Source: Planctomycetota bacterium (lineage in GTDB: Bacteria > Planctomycetota > Planctomycetia > Planctomycetales > Planctomycetaceae). From it: a DNA stretch of 64,000 nucleotides. This document shows, piece after piece, positions 16,566 to 26,135 of this stretch. The stretch spans positions 1 through 64,000 of the forward strand of contig JAEZFD010000066.1 in assembly GCA_023417655.1 (NCBI GenBank), in the 5' to 3' direction. Both the position numbers and the translations under genes were made by a program. The stretch's first letter is position 1. Every line of letters starts with the position of its first letter. The notes under the pieces were generated by a model that saw only the letters and a list, made by a program, of their open reading frames with translations, ran no database searches and was not told the origin of the DNA.

Positions 16566-17477
16566 GTGTCGATCAGCCAGATCATGAAACAGACCGCCTG
16601 GGTTCCCGTTGTGGAGGGGAACAATCAGTCAGGGTCACTCACTTTTGGACTGGACGTTTCCGTGGACATCCTGCCGTTTCCCCGCTGGGGCATCATGTGG
16701 GGGATGGCGGTCGTCATCTATGCGGGCTGCAAGTGGCTCACTTGGATCAATCGCCTCCCCACATCGGCGCCACCTTGGAAGCACATCGCTTATCTGCTTG
16801 GCTGGCCGGGGATGGATGTCGACACCTTTCTTTGTGGTCGCCCGGAACGAGTACAGGTTCCTGATCTGTCTGAATGGACGTTTGCCAGCGCAAAGCTTGT
16901 CCTGGGCACGAGTCTTCTCGGGTTGGCCGGTTCCGTACCGTTCAAATCATCCCCATTTCTGGTCGCGTGGACAGGGATGATCGGCATCGTATTCACCCTG
17001 CACTTCGGGTTGTTTCATCTGCTCTCATGCTTTTGGCGAAGCAAAGGAATTCCGGCGACGCCGATCATGAACTGGCCGTTGGCGTCCCGAAATCTCTCGG
17101 ATTTCTGGGGGCGACGATGGAATCTTGCTTTCCGGGACCTCACCTCTCGATTTCTGTTCCGACCGTTGCAGCCGACTCTCGGACCCGCCGGTGCACTGCT
17201 CGCCAGTTTCTTGATCAGCGGGCTGGTGCATGATCTTGTCATTTCCGTACCTGCCGGAGGCGGCTGGGGACTTCCGACCTGTTATTTTCTCATTCAAGGA
17301 TGTGGCATCCTGCTGGAACACAGCAAATACGGCCGCAAGATGGGATTGAACCGTGGGCTTGTAGGCAGGGTCTATTGCTTCAGCGTCGTTGTGCTTCCCT
17401 GCCCGTTGCTGTTCCACACGGCCTTTCGGCAATCGGTGATTGTGCCGTTCCTGCAGGCGCTGGAGTTCGTGAAATGA
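16566..17477 (+). CDS. Wax synthase-like MBOAT membrane acyltransferase
   Basis: A roughly 300-residue membrane protein with 7-9 hydrophobic segments. It has the signature of the plant jojoba-type wax synthase/MBOAT family: N-L-S-D-F-W-G-R-R-W-N at residues 176-186, then the catalytic histidine segment S-G-L-V-H222-D in a membrane helix, where plant enzymes usually read H-E. Such enzymes join a fatty acyl group from acyl-CoA to an alcohol; whether this one makes wax esters or acylates another hydroxyl is not shown. GTG 16566 and ATG 16584 are both possible starts, neither with a clear ribosome site. Its stop overlaps the next ATG (ATGA), so the two membrane proteins are translationally coupled. 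Confidence 0.8.
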   Translation: MSISQIMKQTAWVPVVEGNNQSGSLTFGLDVSVDILPFPRWGIMWGMAVVIYAGCKWLTWINRLPTSAPPWKHIAYLLGWPGMDVDTFLCGRPERVQVPDLSEWTFASAKLVLGTSLLGLAGSVPFKSSPFLVAWTGMIGIVFTLHFGLFHLLSCFWRSKGIPATPIMNWPLASRNLSDFWGRRWNLAFRDLTSRFLFRPLQPTLGPAGALLASFLISGLVHDLVISVPAGGGWGLPTCYFLIQGCGILLEHSKYGRKMGLNRGLVGRVYCFSVVVLPCPLLFHTAFRQSVIVPFLQALEFVK

Positions 17478-17881
17478 CGATTGACCTGACCTCGGCGATC
17501 TTCTTCGGCGGCATTGGGCAGCTGTTGATCCTGATCGCCTCTTCCCTGGTTCCCGTCCGCCTTCAATGGAAGGAAATTCTGGCACCACTCCCGCCGCTGA
17601 TGCAGCAGCTGTTCTGGGTTTATGGCGGCTACGTCGTGCTGTCGATCGTGAGTCTGGGATTGATCTGCACATTCAATGCACCGGAACTCGCCGCTGGCAG
17701 CGGACTGGCCCGTTGCTTCTGTGCATACGTCGCGATCTTCTGGGGCGTTCGCTTATCGCTCCAGCCGTTCTTGAACGCAGGCCCTTTCCTGACGACATGG
17801 TGGCTGCGCGGTGGATATCACCTGCTGAGTGTCATGTTTGCGTGCCTGACCCTGCTCTTCATCTGGGCGACCGTTCATTAA
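17474..17881 (+). CDS. Small membrane protein coupled to the MBOAT gene
   Basis: A 135-residue protein with four hydrophobic segments (from IFFGGIGQLLILIASSL to SVMFACLTLLFIWA) and no recognised motif. I start it at ATG 17474, which overlaps the TGA of the wax-synthase-like gene as ATGA; an open frame extends upstream to 17300 but lies inside the MBOAT gene in another frame. The tight coupling suggests a subunit or accessory of the acyltransferase, although no family supports this. It ends exactly one base before the stop codon of the converging gene at 17882. Confidence 0.75.
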   Translation: MTIDLTSAIFFGGIGQLLILIASSLVPVRLQWKEILAPLPPLMQQLFWVYGGYVVLSIVSLGLICTFNAPELAAGSGLARCFCAYVAIFWGVRLSLQPFLNAGPFLTTWWLRGGYHLLSVMFACLTLLFIWATVH

Positions 17882-18430
17882 TCATTGGAACTGGTCCAAA
17901 GGGACCTCAGTGGCTGTCCCTTCAACGGTTTCCGCAGCACGTTTTCGCTCTGGCCAGAATCCGGAAGCAGCGATGCACCCGAGCCCCGCGATCCAGACAA
18001 AATAGCCTGCCAGATACGATTCGATCGGCTGCATGTAATGAGGTCTCCCAAGCAATGGAGCCAGCAGCAGTCCAACGACAAAAGCAGCCAAAAGTCCCGC
18101 AGCCACCCGGCCGCGACGTGTCTCTGATGGTCTCTCCCTGTCGATCAGCATCAGAAGAATAAACGATGCCGTCAGATTCCCGAGTGTTCCTAAGATAATG
18201 GCCAGCGCGACGTCAATGAGTTCCGCAATTGTCGCGAGTGAATACGGGAACAAGGGAATCGCTATCGCGAAGCAGCGCCATCCTGAAAGCACATGTCCGC
18301 TTTTCACCGCCGGCAACAGAAGACTGCAGATCACCAGCAGAACACCTGCGCAGGAAATCCACCCTACTGGCGACAGGCGGATGATTCGCAGAGAGGAACT
18401 CGGTCCCGGCCCTTCTTCATGACGGTCCAT
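17882..18430 (-). CDS. Hypothetical integral membrane protein
   Basis: A 182-residue protein with about four or five transmembrane segments (WISCAGVLLVICSLLLPAV, then ALAIILGTLGNLTASFILLML, then VAAGLLAAFVVGLLLAPLLG, then YLAGYFVWIAGLGCIAASG) and a charged N-terminus. I recognise no family. The gene is on the minus strand and its stop codon abuts that of the converging small membrane protein with no base between, so their transcripts must overlap at the 3' ends. It begins 38 bp past a hairpin that probably ends the pseudopilin transcript, so it likely has its own promoter. Confidence 0.7.
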   Translation of the reverse strand: MDRHEEGPGPSSSLRIIRLSPVGWISCAGVLLVICSLLLPAVKSGHVLSGWRCFAIAIPLFPYSLATIAELIDVALAIILGTLGNLTASFILLMLIDRERPSETRRGRVAAGLLAAFVVGLLLAPLLGRPHYMQPIESYLAGYFVWIAGLGCIAASGFWPERKRAAETVEGTATEVPLDQFQ

Positions 18431-18467
18431 TGGATACCCCTCTGACTTCAGACTGTGAAACGCAGAA

Positions 18468-18500
18468 AGAGCCGCGTCTCCTGACAGGAAACGCGGCTCT
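18468..18500. terminator. 10-bp perfect hairpin after the pseudopilin gene
   Basis: AGAGCCGCGT pairs perfectly with ACGCGGCTCT around a 13-base loop. Read on the minus strand it is 41 bp after the stop of the DUF1559 gene and is followed by TTCTGCGTTTC, a weak T-rich tail. It probably acts as that gene's terminator. Confidence 0.6.
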
Positions 18501-18541
18501 GGCGAATCTCACATCCGTGTCCCCACGAAATGGAGCCTTAC

Positions 18542-19597
18542 TTAGAAGGCCTGTCCGATGGCCTCGCGGCCGTTGCGGGTGCAGAGTGACCACAGGGTCA
18601 TCTGATCGATGTTCATCGCGATCGGACGGGCGGAACCGTCAACCAGACAGATATTCATCGTTTCAGCATGAGCGGTTCCGAAACCGAAGAAGTGAACCGT
18701 TCCAGTGCCGTCGGTGCTTCCGCCAGGTGCTGGAATTGAGCATGGAGATGCTCCGGTCCAGTATTTATTGAAGCCAGGGTGATCGTCACGAGCACGTGCG
18801 ACGCTGGAATAGTGGTCGCCCCAGAAACCAAACGGCGATTCCACAAAGAGAATGGTATACGACATCCCATCGCCGACATCGCGATCCCCCACTGCACTGT
18901 TCTGATAGAACATGCCGTTGTTCAGCGGAGCATTTGGATCGGCGGTCTGCCATGCTCCCATGTTCCCGCGATAAGTGCTGTATCCCAGATATCCGGGGCG
19001 TGTCGAAGGAAGCGACGCACTCGGACAAACGTACGAGGAGATGGGAACCTGAATGTATTCCCAGTTGCTGTCGATTGCATTGGGAGCACCCGCGGCAGTG
19101 GCAGCAACGAAGTCAGTTTTTGGCTTGTTGAAATCAATCGCCAGGTTGGCGAGTTCCAGCTGAGGCAACAACAACGCCTGCCAGTTCCAGAATCCACCGA
19201 GTTCCCAAGTGGTGATGTTCGTCACGTTTGGTACGGCTGTTCCCGGGACAGCAGGAGCCGCCGTAGCATTCACTGCGCGAACCACGATCGGTTCAGGGAA
19301 TGGAGAATCCGAGACGTTGATATCGCAGGTCGGGTCGACGGCTTCCTTTGCCGTATCCGCACACCATCCCGGCGGGAAGACACGATGTGTGCTCATGTAA
19401 TTCTGAGCGGCGAGCCCCAGCTGACGCATATTATTCAGGCAGGAGTTTCGGCGGGCCGCTTCCCGTGCGTTCTGCACCGCGGGCATGAGCATGGCGACCA
19501 GCATTCCAATGATGGCAATGACCACCAGCAATTCAATCAGTGTAAAACCCGTGCGACGCGAAACTGCGGAACGTCGGGCCCTTTGAAGATTCATCAT
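18542..19597 (-). CDS. DUF1559 prepilin-like protein
   Basis: A 351-residue planctomycete pseudopilin-type protein. The N-terminus has the prepilin cleavage and methylation signal G-F-T-L-I-E-L-L-V-V-I-A-I-I, where a prepilin peptidase would cut after the glycine. The segment NAREAARRNSCLNNMRQLGLA is typical of the DUF1559 head, and the C-terminus has H-x9-D-G (HAETMNICLVDG). These proteins are present in dozens of copies per planctomycete genome and are thought to be envelope filament or surface proteins; no function has been settled. ATG 19597 lies 9 bases after GGAG; a TTG at 19603 is too close to that site. Confidence 0.92.
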   Translation of the reverse strand: MMNLQRARRSAVSRRTGFTLIELLVVIAIIGMLVAMLMPAVQNAREAARRNSCLNNMRQLGLAAQNYMSTHRVFPPGWCADTAKEAVDPTCDINVSDSPFPEPIVVRAVNATAAPAVPGTAVPNVTNITTWELGGFWNWQALLLPQLELANLAIDFNKPKTDFVAATAAGAPNAIDSNWEYIQVPISSYVCPSASLPSTRPGYLGYSTYRGNMGAWQTADPNAPLNNGMFYQNSAVGDRDVGDGMSYTILFVESPFGFWGDHYSSVARARDDHPGFNKYWTGASPCSIPAPGGSTDGTGTVHFFGFGTAHAETMNICLVDGSARPIAMNIDQMTLWSLCTRNGREAIGQAF

Positions 19598-19798
19598 TAT
19601 CAACGTCTCCGAGCAATAAGGTCATTTCCAATAGGAAATCGTACCAATCGCAAATCCCACAGGCAATTTGAGTTTCGAACAGGAGTACAAATGCTCCCAA
19701 ATCCAGACATTATCAACAAACCGCGAAAATCGAGCTCAAGCGATCTCAAGAGGGTTGCAATTCTCTTCTGAACTGCACGCCGTGAGTTTTCTGCCCCA

Positions 19799-20443
19799 TC
19801 AAGTTCCCCAGCGAGGGGTTAGCCTGAGAGGCACTTCAAGCTGATCACATACCCTCGTGACAATAAAATCAACGAGTTCTTCAATCGTTGTCGGCCGATG
19901 ATAGTAGCCCGGCATGGCAGGCAAAATGACCGCACCTGCCTCGGCCAAGGTCTTCATGTTCTGCAATTGAATGCTGCTCAACGGCGTCTCGCGCGGCACA
20001 ACCACGAGTTTTCTGCGTTCCTTCAGATGGACGTCTGCTGCCCGATGAATCAGGTTCATCGACAGTCCCTGAGCCAGACTCGCAAGCGTTCCCATCGAAC
20101 AGGGACAGACCACCATCCCTGAGGTTCGGAAAGATCCGCTCGCAATCCCAGCCCGATAATCCTGACCGCGGTGGTAATGAATCGTTCCGGGAGGAGCGCC
20201 GGTGACGACCGGCTGAAAGTTCCATGCCTGTCGAAACCGGTCGAGCAACGACAAATCAAACCTGTCCAGTGACAGTTCCATCTGTAACTCTTCCCAGACT
20301 ACCTGAACGGCTGCCGGGCTGTAGGTGAGATGAACCTCAACTCCGGCTGCAGTCAGAACATCCAGCAATCGAAATCCATACAACGCTCCGCTGGCGCCGG
20401 TCATGGCGACGACGATTCGCCGACTTTCCGTCTCCGAGTTCAT
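19799..20443 (-). CDS. ubiX: UbiX-family flavin prenyltransferase
   Basis: A 214-residue flavoprotein that prenylates FMN using dimethylallyl phosphate to make the cofactor of UbiD-type decarboxylases. Seen: the N-terminal M-T-G-A-S-G-A-L-Y-G flavin motif, the C-P-C-S-M-G-T-L-A segment, L-V-V-V-P-R-E-T-P-L-S, and the C-terminal P-A-M-P-G-Y-Y-H-R-P. ATG 20443 is preceded by GGGGGAG at 9 bases, so it is preferred over the longer reading from 20461. No ubiD homologue is next to it, which is common. It fits ubiquinone or menaquinone (futalosine-type) synthesis, or aromatic acid decarboxylation. Confidence 0.92.
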   Translation of the reverse strand: MNSETESRRIVVAMTGASGALYGFRLLDVLTAAGVEVHLTYSPAAVQVVWEELQMELSLDRFDLSLLDRFRQAWNFQPVVTGAPPGTIHYHRGQDYRAGIASGSFRTSGMVVCPCSMGTLASLAQGLSMNLIHRAADVHLKERRKLVVVPRETPLSSIQLQNMKTLAEAGAVILPAMPGYYHRPTTIEELVDFIVTRVCDQLEVPLRLTPRWGT

Positions 20444-20845
20444 GAATAACGCTCCCCCCACCTGACCGCCGGCTGATTCCGCTTTCCGCGCTTAATTAGA
20501 GCAGTTTGCTCTCCTATGTGCCCGCCGATCTCGGTTTCAATCGAGGAATGACGTTGTACTCCGCGTGGCGGGGACGGCCGATGGCAAGCTGCTCTCGAGG
20601 AGAGGGCTGCTTCTGCACAGAGACACCCGATTTTTAAACGGAAACCGCCCAGGGAACTTAACAGACAGCACGGCGCGAAGGTGAAAGCCCGGCCGGAATT
20701 GGCGAAGTTCATCGCCAGACTTGCGTCTTCGCTGCAAATGGGGGAGAAAAGCAGAGAACATGAGCCAACTTTGAAATGAGGTGGCGATTCGGTCCCGCTG
20801 GGGACAACGCCCCCTCAAGAATCCCCTTCCGCTGAAAGACTTCCT
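20444..20845. other. Divergent intergenic region containing repeat copy A
   Basis: 402 bp between ubiX and the aldo/keto reductase. Positions 20498-20595 hold a member of the dispersed repeat described below. The remainder includes GTCCC-GCT-GGGGAC-type dyads near 20800 and no gene that I can support. Confidence 0.5.
20498..20595 (+). repeat. Dispersed intergenic repeat, copy A
   Basis: Begins AGAGCA-GTT-TGCTCT, a small hairpin, continues CC-TATGTGCCCGCCGA, contains GCGTGGCGGGGACGG and ends AAGCTGCTCT. The first and last six bases (AGAGCA and TGCTCT) are inverted repeats of each other. It shares the opening block and the GCGTGGC-x3-GACGG block with copies at 28356 and 30087. Confidence 0.65.
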
Positions 20846-21802
20846 GTGCAGCACCGCACCCTTGGGCAAACCGGACTCTCGCTCCCGATTCTCGGTTTCG
20901 GGGCCTCATCGCTGGGTCAGGAATTTCGCAGCGTCGAACTGAGTGACGCGATTGCTTCTGTCCACACCGCGCTCGACTGCGGGATGAACTACATCGACAC
21001 GTCACCTTATTACGGCCGGGGCGCCTCTGAAGTCCTGCTGGGATTTGCCCTGCGGGACGTTCCGCGTGATTCCTACATCCTCAGCACGAAACTGGGACGA
21101 TACGCCCCGCAACACTTCGACTTCTCGGCGAAACGAGTGCGAGAGAGCATCGATGTCAGTCTTGAACGAATGAAGGTCGACCACATCGACATCATGTTCT
21201 GCCATGACATCGAATTCGTCGACATGCAGCAAATCGTCGACGAGACCTTGCCGGCACTCCGCCGCGAACAAGAACGGGGAACCATTCGCTTCATCGGCGT
21301 CAGTGGTTACCCAATGAAGATGTTCAAGTTCATTCTGGACCAGACAGATCTGGATGTTGTGCTGTCGTACAATCATTACACGCTGCAGAACGACATGTTC
21401 GCAGATCTGATCCCCTACCTGAAACAGAAGCAGGTTGGAGCGATCAACGCCGCTCCTTTCTCTGCCCGACTCCTCACAGATGCGCCATTGCCGGTCTGGC
21501 ACAAAGCGACACCGTTTGTCCGGCAGGTCTGCTCTCAGGCCGCCGCCGAATGTGCGAAAGCCGGAACCTCTCTCGCCAAGCTCGCCCTCCAGTACTCTGT
21601 CGCCAATCCCGACATGACCAGCTGCGTGACCGGCAGTGCGAATCCCGCCCGAATCCGGGAATGGGCACAATGGATCGAAGACCCGATGGACCAGCAATTA
21701 CTGAAACGGGTAAAAGAGATCCTCGCCCCGATTCATAACTGGTACTACACCGAAGGCCGCCCAGAAAATAACGACCCTGTCGTTGACTTCAGAACCGTCT
21801 GA
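20846..21802 (+). CDS. Aldo/keto reductase (L-galactose dehydrogenase-like)
   Basis: A 318-residue NAD(P)-dependent (alpha/beta)8-barrel oxidoreductase. The catalytic tetrad is complete: D51 and Y56 (DTSPYYG), K82 (STKLG) and H120 (MFCHDIE). The opening R-T-L-G-Q-T-G-L-S-L-P-I-L-G-F-G-A-S-S-L-G and the general pattern resemble plant L-galactose dehydrogenase and related bacterial sugar dehydrogenases, but substrate cannot be told. GTG 20846 is the only start that gives the usual N-terminus; the upstream ribosome site is weak. It stands alone downstream of repeat copy A. Confidence 0.88.
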   Translation: MQHRTLGQTGLSLPILGFGASSLGQEFRSVELSDAIASVHTALDCGMNYIDTSPYYGRGASEVLLGFALRDVPRDSYILSTKLGRYAPQHFDFSAKRVRESIDVSLERMKVDHIDIMFCHDIEFVDMQQIVDETLPALRREQERGTIRFIGVSGYPMKMFKFILDQTDLDVVLSYNHYTLQNDMFADLIPYLKQKQVGAINAAPFSARLLTDAPLPVWHKATPFVRQVCSQAAAECAKAGTSLAKLALQYSVANPDMTSCVTGSANPARIREWAQWIEDPMDQQLLKRVKEILAPIHNWYYTEGRPENNDPVVDFRTV

Positions 21803-21889
21803 GTTTCAACGATTTGACTCTCAGCAGCCGGTTTCTCTTCTCAGGCCGTTGAGACCTTCCCATCGCCATCAATCCGGAAGCGATCCTCC

Positions 21890-24058
21890 ATGAAGATGCT
21901 GCTGCCGCTGTTGAAATCCCGCCGTTCCGCTGCCTTCGGTCAATTCGCCCTGCCCCATGTTGTCCTGATGGCAGTCGCCTTGACCTCGGCGATGGCCTCT
22001 TCGGTTGCCGTCGCGGACGAGGCACCCTTCCCCGGGAAGAAATCAGAGTGGAATGGATTCGATCGCTATGACTTTGAGATCGCGGAGACGCCAGTTCTGG
22101 TTGTAGTCCCCAAACAAACCGCACCGGGCAAACCCTGGGTGTGGCATGGTGAGTTTTTCGGCCACAAACCAGCTCCGGATATTGCCCTGCTCAATCAGGG
22201 TTTCCATATCGTTTACGTCCGCATCCCCGATCAATTCGGTGGTCCCAAAGCGATTCAAGTCTGGAATGCGGCTTATCAACAGCTGACCGAGAAGTATGGC
22301 TTCGCGAAGAAGGTCGCCCTTGTCGGCCTGAGCCGTGGCGGGCTGTATTGCTATAACTGGGCGATCGCCAACCCGCAGAAAGTCGCCTGCATCTATGTCG
22401 ATGCTCCTGTCTGTGATTTCAAGAGCTGGCCCGGCGGCAAAGGGACTGGGCCGGGGAGTGCTGCAGAATGGCAAAAACTTCTCAAGGCATATGACTTCGC
22501 GAATGACAGCGAAGCACTGGCATACACCGGAAATCCCGTCGACAATCTCGCGCCACTTGCAAAGGCAGGTGTTCCCCTTCTGCATGTGTTCGGGGATGCC
22601 GACGAAGTGGTCCCTTGGGAAGAAAACACTGGTCTGATCGATCAGCGTTATCGTGCGCTCGGCGGGAAGATCGAACTGATTCGAAAGCCGGGTGTGAAAC
22701 ATCACCCCCATGGGCTCGACGATCCGACTCCGATCGTCAACTTCATTGCGCTCCACTCTTCACCTGCCGCCACTGGCAATTCCGGCCCCGCTGCTCAGGC
22801 TTCAACGCCGGAATACCATCCCGTTAAAGCAGAGATCGTCCGGCCTCGAGCTGGGCTCGGAAATGTTCAGGCGAAACTGAACGCAGGTGAGACCGTCAAG
22901 ATCGCCTATCTCGGGGGGTCGATTACCGCGGCGAACGGCTGGCGCCCGAAGTCACGGGAATGGTTCGCCAAACAATATCCCAACGCGAAGATTGAAGAGA
23001 TCCACGCCGCCATCGGCGGAACCGGCAGCGATCTCGGGGTCTTTCGACTGCAGCGAGACGCCCTGAGCCACAATCCAGATCTCCTCTTCGTCGAGTTTGC
23101 TGTGAATGATGGCGGAGCAGCACCTGAGCAAATCTGGAAGGCCATGGAAGGAATCGTCCGTCAGACCTGGCGCCACAACCCGAAGACTGACATTTGCTTT
23201 GTCTATACCTTCGCCGTCGGGCAGGAGAAATTCCTTGAGCAGGGGGAGTGCCCCCGGTCAGCCTCCGCGATGGAACTCCTTGCCGATCACTACGGGATTC
23301 CGTCTGTGAACTTCGCCAAGCGAATCGTCGAACTGAACCAGGCCGGCAAACTGATCTACAAGCAGGACACCCCGACTGCTGAAGGAGTCATTCGCTTCTC
23401 GCAAGACGGTGTGCATCCACTGGACGAAGGACATCAGATCTATCGCGATGTGCTGGCAGAGGCCTGGCCTGCAATGACTACGGAGAAGCAGCCAGTTGAT
23501 CATTCAGCTCAGCTCGAGACTGCATTCATCGCGGACAACTGGGAAGCCGCGAAGATGATTCCGATTGACGCCACGATGTTGACAGGTGAGTGGGAAGCCC
23601 TGCCTGAGAACGAAGGCTTGGGAAAGTCGTTCGGCAACCGCCTCGGAAAAATCTGGCACTCCGGCACCCCGGGCAGTCGCCTCACATTTCGATTTCAGGG
23701 ATCACTGTTGAAGATCTATGACCTTGTCGGCCCCAATGGCGGACAGGTGATCGTCTCTGTTGACGAGAAGACCTTGCCGAAGCCATCCGCGAGATTCGAC
23801 AGCTATTGCACCTATCACCGGCTCGCGACGTTGAATGTGGCTCAGGGACTGAACCCCCAAGATGTCCATACCGTGACGCTTGAAGTTCATCCGGAGCAGC
23901 CGGACCGGACCCCTGTCGCGTTTCGACTGAAGGATCCGGGAAAAGAATTGAAAGAACCGAAGTACCAAGGGACCAATGTCTGGTTCGGTCAGATTCTTCT
24001 CGTTGGAGACCTGGTCCCGAAAGTTGATGCCCCTCCCAAAACGCCGAAATCCTGGTGA
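21890..24058 (+). CDS. Exported two-domain esterase: alpha/beta hydrolase fused to SGNH hydrolase
   Basis: A 722-residue exported protein with a signal-like hydrophobic segment at residues 22-42 and two hydrolase domains in tandem. The first (about 60-290) is an alpha/beta hydrolase with nucleophile elbow G-L-S148-R-G-G, acid D236 or D238 (VFGDADEVVP) and histidine in K-H-H-P-H-G at 270-275. The second (about 310-530) is an SGNH/GDSL-type esterase with block I serine in G-G-S344, the glycine block G-G-T-G-S-D, block III N406-D and block V D506-x-x-H509. A C-terminal beta-rich domain (about 540-720) follows. The combination suggests removal of acyl groups from a polysaccharide at the cell surface; the substrate is inference. 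Confidence 0.85.
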   Translation: MKMLLPLLKSRRSAAFGQFALPHVVLMAVALTSAMASSVAVADEAPFPGKKSEWNGFDRYDFEIAETPVLVVVPKQTAPGKPWVWHGEFFGHKPAPDIALLNQGFHIVYVRIPDQFGGPKAIQVWNAAYQQLTEKYGFAKKVALVGLSRGGLYCYNWAIANPQKVACIYVDAPVCDFKSWPGGKGTGPGSAAEWQKLLKAYDFANDSEALAYTGNPVDNLAPLAKAGVPLLHVFGDADEVVPWEENTGLIDQRYRALGGKIELIRKPGVKHHPHGLDDPTPIVNFIALHSSPAATGNSGPAAQASTPEYHPVKAEIVRPRAGLGNVQAKLNAGETVKIAYLGGSITAANGWRPKSREWFAKQYPNAKIEEIHAAIGGTGSDLGVFRLQRDALSHNPDLLFVEFAVNDGGAAPEQIWKAMEGIVRQTWRHNPKTDICFVYTFAVGQEKFLEQGECPRSASAMELLADHYGIPSVNFAKRIVELNQAGKLIYKQDTPTAEGVIRFSQDGVHPLDEGHQIYRDVLAEAWPAMTTEKQPVDHSAQLETAFIADNWEAAKMIPIDATMLTGEWEALPENEGLGKSFGNRLGKIWHSGTPGSRLTFRFQGSLLKIYDLVGPNGGQVIVSVDEKTLPKPSARFDSYCTYHRLATLNVAQGLNPQDVHTVTLEVHPEQPDRTPVAFRLKDPGKELKEPKYQGTNVWFGQILLVGDLVPKVDAPPKTPKSW

Positions 24059-24357
24059 TTTCGACCACTTCAGCCCGATTTCTGATTTCTGTCATTGTCG
24101 AAAAGAAACCGCTGGAAAGCAGTCCGAATTCTCTTATACTCCGGTTCGCGTTGTCGCTGCCGCGCTTAACGTATGCGCAAATCATGGTGCAAAAGTGGTG
24201 CGATCGAGGTCAGCCCTCGGAAGATCACCTGCTTTTTGCATCTTGCTGTCGTCTGCCAATCTCGCGTCCATCGCGCTGAATGGCGAATGGCGTCCGCAGG
24301 GGAGGGTCAAACCTCCCACACAGAACTTTTCAGATTTAGTTTGCAGGAGATTGACTT
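24059..24357 (+). promoter_or_regulatory. ahcY leader with hairpin
   Basis: This 299-bp region precedes ahcY. A TATACT at 24135-24140 is a possible -10 element, with only a weak TGGAAA at the -35 distance. GGGAGG (24300-24305) pairs with CCTCCC (24312-24317) around GTCAAA, ending about 40 bases before the start codon. AGGAG at 9 bases is the ribosome site. I could not match the known SAH or SAM riboswitch consensus. Confidence 0.4.
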
Positions 24358-25686
<1,329 letters not shown>

Positions 25687-26135
25687 GATGCCGCCTCGCG
25701 TCATCGAGGCAGTCTGAAGACAGCAGTCTGAAGACAACAGACTACTCCCGCGCGCGATGCAGGTAACTGCGTCGCTCGCGTCGTTTCCAGCAAGAGGTTT
25801 TCCCTCGGACGCTTTTCGATTCGATCCCCTGCTGCATCAGCAGACGGGTGGAATGCGGTTGCGATTTCATCCCGGCAAGAGCGGGCGATTTCCCGACTTC
25901 ATCTCGAGTTCATTGACCGGTGATTGACCGGAGCGCAAAAACGTGCGACTCTGATTGAAGAAAAATGAATGCCTATCGTTTCCTCGACCGGAACACAGTT
26001 TCACTGCATCTTCAGCGCACTCAACGCAGTGAAAGTTTGTGTTCCGCAGGGTCAGGCAGACACAGGAACCGGCGGATGCAGTCACTGGCAATTGCCCTTC
26101 TGCAACCGGTCTCCTTCCATAAAGATGGATGACAC
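25687..26135. other. Intergenic region after ahcY with two hairpins
   Basis: 449 bp. GCCTCG (25693-25698) pairs with CGAGGC (25705-25710) 6 bp after the ahcY stop. CGATGCAG (25755-25762) pairs with CTGCGTCG (25767-25774, one G-T pair) around a GTAA loop. Between them AGTCTGAAGACA occurs twice in tandem. Neither hairpin has a T-run. No gene is seen in the rest. Confidence 0.45.
25693..25710 (+). terminator. Hairpin directly after ahcY
   Basis: A 6-bp perfect G+C-rich stem with a 6-base loop beginning 6 bases after the ahcY stop codon. There is no T-run, so termination is only suggested by position. Confidence 0.4.

Noticed and set aside
24059..24357. SAH or SAM riboswitch before ahcY
   Set aside because: I looked for the conserved GAGGAGCGCUGC and GGCAGGCUCGG-like blocks of the SAH riboswitch and did not find them; only an unassigned hairpin is present.
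25693..25774. Hairpins after ahcY as a riboswitch or CRISPR-like array
   Set aside because: Only two stems and one tandem 12-base duplication with no spacer pattern; most likely a weak terminator region.
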